Shown here piece by piece: positions 55,448 through 64,000 of a DNA stretch of 64,000 bases. The first letter of the stretch is position 1. Each line of letters begins with the position of its first letter. The stretch is from Aquamicrobium sp. LC103 (GTDB lineage: Bacteria > Pseudomonadota > Alphaproteobacteria > Rhizobiales > Rhizobiaceae), in the NCBI RefSeq assembly GCF_001014615.2, contig NZ_LBCQ02000004.1, positions 310,001 through 374,000 of the forward strand, in the 5' to 3' direction. The notes beneath the pieces were generated by a model. That model did not search any database. It was not told the origin of the DNA and worked only from the letters and a program-made list of their open reading frames with translations. Position numbers and translations under genes: made by a program.

Positions 55448-55840
55448 CTACTCTTCAAAGCGACCCGTGGCATCACGGTCGCGTTCGTATCGCCTCTCGA
55501 TCGGAAATGGCGGCAGCCAGGACTCGCGACGAATGGTCCAGCTTTCGTAGGTCGGCGTCAATTGGTCGGGAGCGTCCAAGGATCCGAGGTTCACTTCGAT
55601 TTCGTCCGCCGTGCGTCCGAAAATGGTCGATCCGCAGCGAGGGCAGAAAAATCGCCCGGCATAGTCGCGTGTTTCTCCATCGATCGTCACCGCATCCTGA
55701 GGAAATATCGCGGAAGCGTGAAAAAGCGCCCCGTGATGCTTGCGGCAGTCGAGACAGTGGCAAAGGCCGACCCGGTATGGTCGTCCAGACGCCACAATTC
55801 GAACGTCGCCGCACAGGCAGCCGCCGGTGAATCGGTCCAT
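55448..55840 (-). CDS. GFA/CENP-V family zinc protein
   Basis: A 130-residue GFA-type protein with seven zinc-ligand cysteines in the family order: GGCLCGDVR, CHCLDCRKHHGALFH and FFCPRCGSTIFG. The family includes glutathione-dependent formaldehyde-activating enzyme, but most members have no known reaction; hydrolysis or binding of a glutathione adduct is one possibility. ATG 55840 lies close to a GGAGG. It is a lone gene between the MBL and mazG genes. Confidence 0.9.
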   Translation of the reverse strand: MDRFTGGCLCGDVRIVASGRPYRVGLCHCLDCRKHHGALFHASAIFPQDAVTIDGETRDYAGRFFCPRCGSTIFGRTADEIEVNLGSLDAPDQLTPTYESWTIRRESWLPPFPIERRYERDRDATGRFEE

Positions 55841-56090
55841 GCTGCGCCTCCTTTAAAATCAAGTGGCCGGAATGTTTGCGATTTCGGGCGTCCAGGATGC
55901 GCCGGCCCTTTCGTCCGCGTATGCCGAATTCATGGGCGCAGCATTCTAACCTCGCTTTGTCGATGCCGCAAAATATCCGGCCAAGGGTCCATCGACGGCT
56001 CCCTCGCACCGAAGCCTCGCGCCTGGGGATAATGGATGCCGGCGCGACGTGGCGATTGGACAATGCGGCCCGCGCCGTTAGTTTCCTCCC

Positions 56091-56912
56091 ATGAAACCTT
56101 CCAAGGACATCACCCGCCTCATCGAGATCATGGCCGCGCTGCGGACGCCGAAGACCGGCTGCCCATGGGATCTGGAGCAGAATTTCGAGACGATCGCGCC
56201 CTATACGCTCGAGGAGGCCTACGAGGTTGCCGACGCGATCGCCCGCGCCGACATGGACGATCTGCGCGAGGAGCTTGGCGATCTTCTGCTGCAGGCCGTC
56301 TATCACGCCCGCATGGCCGAGGAGGCCGGCGAATTCGCGTTCGGCGACGTCGTCGAGGCGGTCACCCGGAAGATGATCCGCCGGCACCCGCATGTCTTCG
56401 GCGACGAAACCGCGCGCGAAGCCGGCATGGCGAAGGGCGCGTGGGAGCGGATCAAGGCCGAGGAAAAGGCGGAAAAGCGCGCCGCGCGACTTGCCAGGGG
56501 ACTCGACCCGGAAGACCACGGCAAGGGTTTCCTCGACGGCGTCCCCCTCGCCCATCCGGCGCTGACACGGGCGCTCAAACTGCAGGAAAAAGCGGCAAAG
56601 GTCGGTTTCGACTGGCAGGAGGCGCAGCCGATCCTCGACAAGATCGAGGAGGAAATCGGCGAGCTCCGCGAGGCGATGGCGGAAGCGGACGAGGATGCCG
56701 TGCTGGAGGAATTCGGCGACGTGCTGTTCGCGCTCGTCAATTTCGGCCGTCATTTGAAGATCGACGCCGAGACGGCGCTGCGCCGCACCAACGAGAAATT
56801 CCGCTCGCGTTTCCACAAGGTCGAGGAAGCGCTGAAACAATCCGGACGCACGCTGGAAGAGGCGTCGCTGGAGGAAATGGAAGCGCTTTGGCAGGAGGCG
56901 AAGCGCAAGTAG
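56091..56912 (+). CDS. mazG: Nucleoside triphosphate pyrophosphohydrolase MazG
   Basis: Hydrolyses NTPs to NMP and pyrophosphate and cleans aberrant nucleotides. 273 residues, with two MazG repeats. The first has the metal-binding EEAYEVADAIAR and EELGDLLLQ helices; the second has EEIGELREAMAE and EFGDVLFALVNFGRH. ATG 56091 is chosen; it matches the MKPSKDITRLIEIMAALR family start. It converges with hflX 4 nt away. Confidence 0.94.
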   Translation: MKPSKDITRLIEIMAALRTPKTGCPWDLEQNFETIAPYTLEEAYEVADAIARADMDDLREELGDLLLQAVYHARMAEEAGEFAFGDVVEAVTRKMIRRHPHVFGDETAREAGMAKGAWERIKAEEKAEKRAARLARGLDPEDHGKGFLDGVPLAHPALTRALKLQEKAAKVGFDWQEAQPILDKIEEEIGELREAMAEADEDAVLEEFGDVLFALVNFGRHLKIDAETALRRTNEKFRSRFHKVEEALKQSGRTLEEASLEEMEALWQEAKRK

Positions 56913-56916
56913 GCTT

Positions 56917-58305
56917 TCAGCCCTTGCGCGTCGCCAGCCGCTCCTCGATCTCGCGGCGGATATCGGCCGTTGCCTTGAGCAGGATTTCGGCGCCGCCGTC
57001 CTCCAGGTCCTTCCTTTCGATCACTTCGCCATTGCGGTAGAGCCAGTCGATCTCGCCGATCTCCTCGGGCTTCAGCACCACGGTTATCGTCGCGACCTCG
57101 CCCGAAATCCGCTCCTCGACGATCGCCAGCAGGCGATCGGTCCCCTCGCCCGAGATCGCCGATATGGCGACCGGATGAGAACCATCGGCGCGCGCGGTCT
57201 CGGCGAGACGCTCGCGGTCGGCAGGCTCGAGCCGGTCGACCTTGTTCCACACTTCGAGCACGCGGGACGCATCGCCGGCGTCGATGCCGAGGTCCAGCAG
57301 GATGCGCTCGACATCCTCCGCCTGCGCGGCCGTGTCCGGGTCGGAAATGTCGCGCAAATGGATGACCAGATTGGCCTCGACCACTTCTTCGAGCGTGGCT
57401 CGGAAGGCGGCGACCAGATGGGTCGGCAGATCGGAAATGAAGCCGACCGTGTCGGAAAGGATGATCGTCGTCCCGTGCGGCAGCCTCACCCGGCGCAATG
57501 TCGGGTCGAGCGTGGCGAACAGCATGTCCTCGGCAAGCACGGAGGCACCCGTCAGTCGGTTGAACAGCGTCGACTTGCCGGCATTGGTGTAGCCGACGAT
57601 GGCGACGACCGGATAAGGCACCTTCTTGCGCTTCGCACGATGCAGGTCGCGCGTACGCCGCACGGTTTCGAGCTCGCGCTTCAGCCGGACGATCTTCTCC
57701 TGAAGGATGCGCCGATCGGCCTCGATCTGGGTTTCGCCCGGGCCACCGAGGAAGCCGGCGCCGCCGCGCTGGCGCTCCAGGTGCGTCCAGCTCCTGACCA
57801 GTCGCCCCTTCTGGTAATTGAGATGGGCGAGATCGACCTGGAGCGTGCCTTCCCTGGTGCGCGCGCGCCTGCCGAAGATTTCGAGAATGATGCCGGTGCG
57901 GTCCAGAACCTTCGCGTTGAGTTCCTTTTCGAGATTGCGCTGCTGGACCGGCGTCAGCGGATGGTCGACGACGACCAGTTCCGCCTTCCGCTCCTTCATG
58001 ATCTCCGCGAATTCGGCAACCTTGCCCGCGCCAAGCAACGTCGCCGGACGCGGGTCGTTGACCGTCACGATCTCGCGATGGACGGTTTCCAGGTCGATGG
58101 CGGCGGCAAGACCGGTCGCTTCCTCGAGGCGGGCCTGAGGAGAACGCGCCAGACGCGGCCGTCCGGCGGTCGCGTCGTCCTGATTCCTGGATTGCCTGGT
58201 CAGGACGGGAACGATGATGACGGCGCGCGTCAACGCGACCGCCGGCGGGGTACCGCCCGCCTCGGCGCCGTCAGCGTTGCGCCCTGCCCGCTTCGATGGA
58301 GCCAA
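56917..58305 (-). CDS. hflX: GTPase HflX
   Basis: Ribosome-associated GTPase that can split stalled ribosomes. 462 residues: N-terminal ribosome-binding domain (LLGAGKVAEFAEIMKERKAEL, positions about 72-92), linker, then G1 GYTNAGKSTLFN, G3 DTVGFISDLP and G4 NKVD. Start is TTG 58305, placed directly after the hfq stop (TGA-TTG) with GGGAAGG 5 nt upstream, implying coupled translation. The hfq-hflX order is conserved in proteobacteria. Confidence 0.95.
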   Translation of the reverse strand: MAPSKRAGRNADGAEAGGTPPAVALTRAVIIVPVLTRQSRNQDDATAGRPRLARSPQARLEEATGLAAAIDLETVHREIVTVNDPRPATLLGAGKVAEFAEIMKERKAELVVVDHPLTPVQQRNLEKELNAKVLDRTGIILEIFGRRARTREGTLQVDLAHLNYQKGRLVRSWTHLERQRGGAGFLGGPGETQIEADRRILQEKIVRLKRELETVRRTRDLHRAKRKKVPYPVVAIVGYTNAGKSTLFNRLTGASVLAEDMLFATLDPTLRRVRLPHGTTIILSDTVGFISDLPTHLVAAFRATLEEVVEANLVIHLRDISDPDTAAQAEDVERILLDLGIDAGDASRVLEVWNKVDRLEPADRERLAETARADGSHPVAISAISGEGTDRLLAIVEERISGEVATITVVLKPEEIGEIDWLYRNGEVIERKDLEDGGAEILLKATADIRREIEERLATRKG

Positions 58306-58554
58306 TCAGCCTTCCCGGCCGTTTTCCTCGCCATCAAACATCTGAACCGGCTGGCTCGGCATGATGGTGGAAATGGCATGCTTGTAGACGAGCTGCGAAT
58401 GCCCGTCGCGGCGCAGCAACACACAGAAATTGTCGAACGAGGTCACGACCCCGGTCAGCTTCACGCCGTTGATGAGAAAGATTGTAAGAGGGTTCTTGCT
58501 CTTGCGAACTGAGTTCAGGAACAAGTCCTGCAGATTTTGCGTACGTTCCGCCAT
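58306..58554 (-). CDS. hfq: RNA chaperone Hfq
   Basis: Hexameric Sm-like RNA chaperone for small RNA regulation. 82 residues, with Sm1 ([19 protein letters not shown]) and Sm2 ending in [10 protein letters not shown]. The Gln and Phe of the uridine-binding pocket are present. No long C-terminal tail, typical of Alphaproteobacteria. Its product would serve the sRNAs of this genome. Confidence 0.97.
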   Translation of the reverse strand: MAERTQNLQDLFLNSVRKSKNPLTIFLINGVKLTGVVTSFDNFCVLLRRDGHSQLVYKHAISTIMPSQPVQMFDGEENGREG

Positions 58555-58592
58555 TTTTCTTGTCTTTCGCCGATCCCCTGCGGTGTGCCTCT

Positions 58593-58622
58593 AGTAGCGC
58601 CAAATTAATCGGCCCATGTCAA
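58593..58622 (-). promoter_or_regulatory. Candidate promoter of hfq-hflX
   Basis: On the minus strand TTGACA (58622-58617), 18-nt spacer, GCTACT (58598-58593), about 40 nt before the hfq start. A perfect -35 element. Confidence 0.5.
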
Positions 58623-58693
58623 GCACACTACCGCCTTATCGCCACCATTCGCGGTAAGCGAATTCGTTTCGCCGGCCCCTTTCGCCACAGGCG

Positions 58694-59560
58694 TTAACAG
58701 GCTGGAGTCTTTTCCGCAACGTCAAAAAAGGCTTCGCGGAGGGAAAGTGTGACGGAACCCGGATGTCCGTTGGCAACCGGATCGCCGTCGATTGCAACGA
58801 CAGGCATTACCACGGTCGTCGCGGCGGTGATGAAGGTTTCCTTCGCGGCCTTGGCTTCCTCGACCGAAAATCCCCTTTCCTCGACCTTCAAGCCGAGCTT
58901 TCGGGCGATATCGAGCACGGTCGTGCGGGTCACGCCGCGCAAGATGCCGAAATCCGCCGGGCGGGTGACGAGCGTTCCGTCCACGGTGACGATCCACGCA
59001 TTGGTCGCCGCGCCCTCCTTCACCGTCCCGTCCTCATCCACAAACCAGGCCTCCTGGGCGCCTGCCTCGCGCGCCTGCTGGCGGGCGAGGACGTTGGGCA
59101 GGAGGCCGACCGACTTGATGTCCACCCTCTCCCAGCGGTTTTCGGGAACGGTGATCACCCTGATTCCCTGCTCCGCCCGCTTCGCCGCCGCGCGCGGATC
59201 GCCGCGCTTGGCGGTGATGACGATCGCCGAGGCCGTGCCCTGCGCCGGAAAGAAATGGTCGCGCGGCGCCACTCCACGGGTGACCTGCAGGTAGACGAGG
59301 CCGTTCGTCACCAGATTGCGGCGTACGACCTCCTTCATCACCAACTCGAGGCTCGCCCGCGTCATCGGCCAGTCGATCCTGAGCTCGCTCAGCGAGCGGC
59401 TCAGCCGGTCGAGATGCCGCGTCATGTCCATGATGTTGCCGCGCGCGACCTCGCATACCTCGTAGACGCCGTCGGCGAACTGATAGCCGCGGTCCTCGAC
59501 ATGCACCGAAGCCATCGAGTGCGGCACATAGCGCCCGTTGACATAGGCTATCCTTGGCAT
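58694..59560 (-). CDS. D-amino-acid aminotransferase
   Basis: A 288-residue PLP fold-type IV aminotransferase of the D-alanine/branched-chain class, making or consuming D-glutamate and D-alanine for the cell wall. PLP lysine lies in VDIKSVGLLPNVLA (about residue 145), with the EGAATNAW phosphate loop and GILRGVTR after it. It begins MPRIAYVNGRYVPHSMA. Gene order trkA-dat-hfq-hflX is standard in Hyphomicrobiales; the stop is 140 nt from the hfq start. Confidence 0.92.
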   Translation of the reverse strand: MPRIAYVNGRYVPHSMASVHVEDRGYQFADGVYEVCEVARGNIMDMTRHLDRLSRSLSELRIDWPMTRASLELVMKEVVRRNLVTNGLVYLQVTRGVAPRDHFFPAQGTASAIVITAKRGDPRAAAKRAEQGIRVITVPENRWERVDIKSVGLLPNVLARQQAREAGAQEAWFVDEDGTVKEGAATNAWIVTVDGTLVTRPADFGILRGVTRTTVLDIARKLGLKVEERGFSVEEAKAAKETFITAATTVVMPVVAIDGDPVANGHPGSVTLSLREAFFDVAEKTPAC

Positions 59561-59600
59561 TCATCCCTCTCCTTGGAAATTGCGTGTCGCCGGACGGCGA

Positions 59601-60977
59601 TCAGAAGAATTCGAGACTGACGCGGAACATCTGCTCGACCTGTTTGACCGATTCGGCCATGGCGAGCATCACCACGCGGTCCTTTGGCTTGATGACGAGC
59701 GAGCCGTCGGGCTTGATCACCTCGCCGTTGCGGTAGATCGCGCCGAGCCGCATGCCCGGCGGCAGCGCCAGTTCGCGCAAGGGCGAACCGACGAGCGGCG
59801 AGGTCTCCAGCGCCTCCGCCTCGATCACTTCAGCCGCGCCACGGTGGATGCTGTGCACGGCGCGGATGCGTCCTCGCCGCACATGCTGCAGGATGCGCGA
59901 GATCGTCACCGAGCGGGGGTTCACATGCGCGTCGATGCCGAGCATGTCGGTGAAGTCGTGATAGGTCGGGTTGTTGATGAGGACCAGGTTGGCCTTGCAG
60001 CCGAGCCGTTTGGCCATCACGCCGGAGAGTATGTTCACCTGGTCGTCATTGGTCAGCGCGACCATGAGGTCGGCTTCCTGGATGTCGGCCTCCTGGAGAA
60101 TTTTCTGGTCGAGCGCGCTGCCGTGAAGGACGACGGTGCGCCGGAGGCCGTCGGCGATCGCCACGGCGCGGTCGCGGTTGCTCTCGATCATCTTGACCTT
60201 GGTGCGGCTCTGGCGGTTCTCGATCGTGCGCGCGACATAGAGGCCGATATTGCCGCCCCCGGCAATCACGATCCGCGTCGCTTCCTGCTCCTCGTGGCCG
60301 AACAGGCCGAGCGTGCGGCGAACCTGCTCCTTGGACGTCACGACATAGGCGAGATCGCCGGCAAAGAGCTGGTCGCCGGAATGAGGCACGAAGAGCGTGT
60401 CGTCTCGCGAGACACCCACGACGGTGGACGGCAGGTCGGGAAAAAGCTCCGACAACTGCTCCAGCGGCGTGTTGATGACCGGGCATTCCTCCATGCACTC
60501 GATGGCGATCATGATGATCTTGTTGTCGGCGAAGCGCACGATGTCGGTCGCGCCGGGAAAGGCGATGCGCCTCAGCACCATCTCGCCCACTTCGAGCTCC
60601 GGCGAGATGATCACGTCGATCGGCAGGTGCTCGCGCGAGAACAGGTCCATATAGTGCGGCTGCAGGTAGGATTGCGCACGCACGCGGGCGATCTTGGTCG
60701 GCACGTTGAACAGCGAGTGGGCAACCTGGCAGGCGACCATGTTGACCTCGTCGTGCAGGGTGACGGCGATGATCATGTCGGCCTGCTGCGCTCCGGCCGC
60801 TTCCAGAATGTCGGGATGCGAGCCATGCCCGACGAAACCGCGCACGTCGAGCGAATCCCTGACGCTGCGGATGAGCTCGGGCGACGTGTCGATGACGGAG
60901 ACGTCGTTCTGTTCCGCCGCCAGCCGCTCCGCTATGCCGTAACCGACCTGACCGGCGCCGCATATGATGACGCGCAT
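59601..60977 (-). CDS. trkA: Trk potassium uptake regulatory protein TrkA
   Basis: Peripheral NAD-binding subunit that gates the TrkH/TrkG potassium channel. 458 residues in two RCK repeats: GAGQVGYGIAERLA (residues 5-18) and AGGGNIGLYVART (about 240), each with a TrkA-N Rossmann and TrkA-C domain. The stop of ntrX lies 1 nt upstream of its ATG, so the two are one unit. No trkH is present in the window. Confidence 0.95.
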   Translation of the reverse strand: MRVIICGAGQVGYGIAERLAAEQNDVSVIDTSPELIRSVRDSLDVRGFVGHGSHPDILEAAGAQQADMIIAVTLHDEVNMVACQVAHSLFNVPTKIARVRAQSYLQPHYMDLFSREHLPIDVIISPELEVGEMVLRRIAFPGATDIVRFADNKIIMIAIECMEECPVINTPLEQLSELFPDLPSTVVGVSRDDTLFVPHSGDQLFAGDLAYVVTSKEQVRRTLGLFGHEEQEATRIVIAGGGNIGLYVARTIENRQSRTKVKMIESNRDRAVAIADGLRRTVVLHGSALDQKILQEADIQEADLMVALTNDDQVNILSGVMAKRLGCKANLVLINNPTYHDFTDMLGIDAHVNPRSVTISRILQHVRRGRIRAVHSIHRGAAEVIEAEALETSPLVGSPLRELALPPGMRLGAIYRNGEVIKPDGSLVIKPKDRVVMLAMAESVKQVEQMFRVSLEFF

Positions 60978-60978
60978 C

Positions 60979-62340
60979 TCAAACTCCGAGCGACTTCAGC
61001 TTGCGGTGCAGCGCCGAGCGTTCCATGCCGATGAACTCGGCCGTGCGCGAGATGTTGCCGCCGAAGCGGTTGATCTGCGCAAGCAGATATTCCTTCTCGA
61101 AGAGTTCGCGCGCCTCGCGCAGGGGCAGCGCCATGATGTGCTGGTCGGACTGGTTGGGCGCGCGCGGCATGACGTCGCCTATTTCTTGCGGCAGGAGGTC
61201 GGCGGTGATCGGCGCCTCGACATCGTCGCCGCGAGCGAGGATCATCAGACGTTCGATATTGTTCTTCAACTGGCGGATATTGCCCGGCCAGTTGTGCGCC
61301 TGAAGCACCGCCATGGCGTCGTCGCCTATCCGCCGCATCTTGATGCCGGCCTGCGAGGCCACCTGCTTCATGAAATGATCGACCAGATAGGGAATGTCCT
61401 CGCGCCGCTCCGACAGCGGCGGCACGATCACCGGCACCACGGCGAGGCGGTGGTAGAGATCCTCGCGAAAACGCCCTTGCTGAATCATCGTCTCGATGTT
61501 CTGGGCGGAGGAGGAGATGATGCGCACATCGACCTTCACCCGCTTCGTGCCGCCGACGCGCTCGAATTGCTGGTCGACCAAGACGCGCAGGATCTTGTTC
61601 TGCGTCTCGCGCGGCATGTCGGCCACTTCGTCGAGATAGAGAATGCCGCGATGAGCTTCCTCCAGGGCGCCGACCTTGCGCTCGCCACCATTCGCCTCGG
61701 TGCCGAACAGCTCGATCTCCATGCGCTCGGGCGTGATCGAGGCCGCGTTGACACTGACGAAGGGGCCGCTCTTGCGCGCCGAAAGGGCGTGGATCGCCCG
61801 CGCCACCATCTCCTTGCCGGAGCCCGATGGCCCGATGATCATGACGCGGCTGTTGGTCGGCGCGACGCGCTCGATCGTCTGGCGCAGATGCGACATGGCG
61901 GCCGACATTCCGATGAGGTCGAAGGTCACGCCGGACCGCTTCTTGAGATCGGAAACCTCGCGTTTCAGCTTCGAGGTCTCCAGCGCGCGCTCGGCGATCA
62001 GGATCAGCCGATCCGCCTTGAAAGGCTTTTCGATGAAATCATAGGCACCGCGCCGGATGGCTGAGACGGCCGTCTCGATATTGCCGTGGCCCGATATCAT
62101 CACCACCGGTAGGTCGGGATGCTGCTTCTTGATCTCGTCGAGAAGCTGGAGGCCGTCGAGCCGCGATCCCTGGAGCCAGATGTCGAGGAAAACCAGCCGC
62201 GGCACGCGATCGGCGATCGCGGCAAGCGCGCTGTCGGCATCGAAGGCCGTGCGGGTCTCGTGACCCTCGTCGCCGAGGATGCCGGCAACGAGCTCGCGGA
62301 TATCCTCCTCGTCATCGACGATTAGAATGTCAGACGCCAT
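60979..62340 (-). CDS. ntrX: Nitrogen regulation response regulator NtrX
   Basis: A 453-residue NtrC-family response regulator of the NtrY/NtrX system, which governs nitrogen use, redox and cell-envelope functions. Receiver domain (residues 1-120, phosphoacceptor in VFLDIW), AAA+ domain with GPSGSGKEMVARAIHA, and a Fis-type HTH in FIGMERSALHRKLKSLGV. The sigma-54 contact loop GAFTGA is absent: ELFGTEANGGERKVGAL takes its place, as known for alphaproteobacterial NtrX. It overlaps ntrY by 11 nt and is followed by trkA. Confidence 0.95.
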   Translation of the reverse strand: MASDILIVDDEEDIRELVAGILGDEGHETRTAFDADSALAAIADRVPRLVFLDIWLQGSRLDGLQLLDEIKKQHPDLPVVMISGHGNIETAVSAIRRGAYDFIEKPFKADRLILIAERALETSKLKREVSDLKKRSGVTFDLIGMSAAMSHLRQTIERVAPTNSRVMIIGPSGSGKEMVARAIHALSARKSGPFVSVNAASITPERMEIELFGTEANGGERKVGALEEAHRGILYLDEVADMPRETQNKILRVLVDQQFERVGGTKRVKVDVRIISSSAQNIETMIQQGRFREDLYHRLAVVPVIVPPLSERREDIPYLVDHFMKQVASQAGIKMRRIGDDAMAVLQAHNWPGNIRQLKNNIERLMILARGDDVEAPITADLLPQEIGDVMPRAPNQSDQHIMALPLREARELFEKEYLLAQINRFGGNISRTAEFIGMERSALHRKLKSLGV

Positions 62341-64000
62341 TTCTTACCTTTTCCGTCCTCTCTTCTGCCTTCGCCGTCGAAGGCCCGTTTGCCGATCCGG
62401 CATCGACCGCCGGAAGCACAATACGGATCATGGCCCCCCGGCCCTCGTGGAAATCGCCCGGTGCGTCGTGCAGTTCGAGCCGCCCGCCATGGTCTTCCAC
62501 GATCTTCTTGACGATTGCGAGACCGAGGCCGGTGCCTTTTTCCCGCGTCGTCATATAGGGCTCGAGCAGACGTTGCCGATTTTCGCGCGGCAGGCCCTTG
62601 CCGTTGTCGATCACGTCCACGACGATCTGGCTGCCGGCGCGTCTGGCGCGCACCAGGATGGCGCCGGTCTGGCCGATTTCCCGCTCGGCGCCCTCGATGG
62701 CCTCGGCCGCGTTCTTGATGAGATTGCCGAAAGCCTGGCTGAGAAGCCTCGTGTCGAAGGTCCCCATCAGCGGCTTGTCGCCGAAATCGCGTATGAATTC
62801 GATGTCGCTGCGACTGACCTCGACGAGGAACGACGCTTCGCGAAGCGGGTCGCGCAGGTCGATCAACTGCATGTCGGGCTTCGGCATGCGCGCGAAGGCG
62901 GAGAACTCGTCGACCATGCGGCCGATATCGCCCACCTGGCGGATGATCGTCTCGGTGCACTGGTCGAAGACCTCGCGATCTTCGGTGATGACCTTGCCGA
63001 AGCGGCGCCTGATGCGTTCCGCGGAAAGCTGGATCGGCGTCAGCGGGTTCTTGATCTCGTGCGCGATGCGGCGGGCGACGTCGGCCCAGGCCGAGGAGCG
63101 CTGAGCCTGAACGAGGTCGGTGATGTCGTCGATCGTCACGACATAGGACATGGGCTGGGACTCGGACCTGCCCTCCTCCGTCGTGATCTGCACGTTGAAG
63201 GTGCGCTCCGCACCCGTGCGATAGAAGGTCGCCTGCTCGCGATAGACCGCCCGGCCGGAGCGGCGGCCGTTCTCGAATATGCGGCCGACATGCGGCAGCA
63301 GGTTGCCGAGATTCTGGCCGATGGAGCCATCGGCGCGGATCGCCAGCATCGCCTCGGCCGAACGGTTCACGATCGTGACCGTACCGTGGGCATCGACGCC
63401 GATGACGCCCGCGGTGACGCCGGCCAGGACGGCCTCGGAGAAACGCCGACGCTCGTCCACCTGGTCCTTGGCGGTGATCAACTCGTTGCGCTGCGACTTG
63501 AGCTGCAGGATCATCTCGTTGAAAGTGTCGCCCAGCGAGGCGACATCGCCATCCGTCGGGCGCACCGGCACCGCGACGTCGAGATTTCCCGTCGCGACCT
63601 CGTCGGCCGCGCCGATCAATTGCCTGATCGGCCGGACGATACGGTCGGCGACCGCGATGCCCGTCCAGGCCGCGGCAAGAACGATGATCAGGGTAACGCT
63701 GAGATAGAGCAGCGCGAAGGCGACCTGCGTGGAGAGCCGGTTCTGCTCGAGCCCGCGATATTCGTCGGTATTGGCGCGCACGATCTGGCGCGCCTTGATC
63801 ACCTCGGGGTCGACGAGGCGTATCGTGTAGAGATAGGCGTCATCGATATCGCGCAGCTTGATGATCGCGCCGACGATGTTGCGCAGCAAAGGCGGGATGA
63901 GGACGGGAAGCCCGTCCGACGCGGTGTGGACCGCTTCGATCGGCGGCGTCGGGATATCGAAATCCGCCTCGGTCTCGGCCTGCATGATGAAGGAGCCGTC
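62330..64000 (-). CDS. ntrY: Nitrogen regulation sensor histidine kinase NtrY (5' end outside window)
   Basis: C-terminal 556 residues of the membrane sensor kinase partner of NtrX; the frame is open to the right edge, so the first 150-200 residues with the periplasmic part are missing. Visible parts: last transmembrane segment (LYLSVTLIIVLAAAWTG), HAMP (RPIRQLIGAADEV), PAS, HisKA with the phospho-His in IAHEIKNPLTPI, and the ATPase N (GNLIKNAAEAI), G1 (DNGKGL) and G2 boxes. It overlaps ntrX by 11 nt, so they are co-translated. Confidence 0.95.
   Translation of the reverse strand, partial: DGSFIMQAETEADFDIPTPPIEAVHTASDGLPVLIPPLLRNIVGAIIKLRDIDDAYLYTIRLVDPEVIKARQIVRANTDEYRGLEQNRLSTQVAFALLYLSVTLIIVLAAAWTGIAVADRIVRPIRQLIGAADEVATGNLDVAVPVRPTDGDVASLGDTFNEMILQLKSQRNELITAKDQVDERRRFSEAVLAGVTAGVIGVDAHGTVTIVNRSAEAMLAIRADGSIGQNLGNLLPHVGRIFENGRRSGRAVYREQATFYRTGAERTFNVQITTEEGRSESQPMSYVVTIDDITDLVQAQRSSAWADVARRIAHEIKNPLTPIQLSAERIRRRFGKVITEDREVFDQCTETIIRQVGDIGRMVDEFSAFARMPKPDMQLIDLRDPLREASFLVEVSRSDIEFIRDFGDKPLMGTFDTRLLSQAFGNLIKNAAEAIEGAEREIGQTGAILVRARRAGSQIVVDVIDNGKGLPRENRQRLLEPYMTTREKGTGLGLAIVKKIVEDHGGRLELHDAPGDFHEGRGAMIRIVLPAVDAGSANGPSTAKAEERTEKVRNGV

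Overview
The window is a GC-rich, densely packed chromosomal segment of an alphaproteobacterium of the order Hyphomicrobiales (Rhizobiales), most likely near Mesorhizobium or another Phyllobacteriaceae. The evidence is the gene order ntrY-ntrX-trkA-dat-hfq-hflX facing mazG, the coaD-ppi-ppi-queA-tgt run, a phosphatidylcholine synthase, IalB and BA14K family envelope proteins, and a small RNA with three CCTCCTCCC loops that matches the rhizobial 'cuckoo' (alpha-r14) family. No rRNA, CRISPR array, intact insertion sequence or prophage was seen.

Layout. 0.1-4.6 kb: coaD, two cyclophilins, queA and tgt with two small unknown genes; queA and tgt serve queuosine tRNA modification. 4.8-10.2 kb: circularly permuted ATP-grasp, alpha-E protein, transglutaminase, the Anbu proteasome-like peptidase and a PLP decarboxylase. 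10.2-11.3 kb: BA14K protein and tRNA-Lys. 11.4-28.3 kb: mostly housekeeping genes (ccdA, an EamA transporter, glmU, glmS, recG, sdhE, mfd), then a FrnE-type DsbA protein, a YejA-like binding protein, ialB, hspQ and an AEC transporter. 28.3-38.5 kb: UbiH-type hydroxylase, DUF2182 and DUF1326 proteins, pcs, quinone reductase, a four-gene BMP-type nucleoside ABC transporter and a glutathione transferase. 38.6-39.7 kb: RcnB-like protein, a 46-residue lipoprotein and tRNA-Ser.

39.7-47.4 kb is accessory in character: a phytanoyl-CoA dioxygenase family gene, a RibD-type reductase, a divergent LysR/SDR pair with a candidate LysR box, then a run of leucine-rich-repeat, Imm22-like, YezG-like and SUKH-like genes that looks like toxin-immunity genes without a toxin. 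It ends with an S41-like protease that lacks the usual catalytic lysine. The cuckoo-type sRNA sits at its border with the core genome.

47.7-55.3 kb: rlpA, a D,D-carboxypeptidase, then tmk-holB-metG-tatD-MBL hydrolase (replication and translation). 55.4-64.0 kb: a GFA protein, mazG, hflX, hfq, a D-amino-acid aminotransferase, trkA, ntrX and the 3' part of ntrY, which runs off the right edge. The most interesting regions are the orphan immunity run, the Anbu/ATP-grasp operon with its attached decarboxylase, the cuckoo sRNA, and two proteins with eroded active or metal sites (Tgt and the S41 protease).
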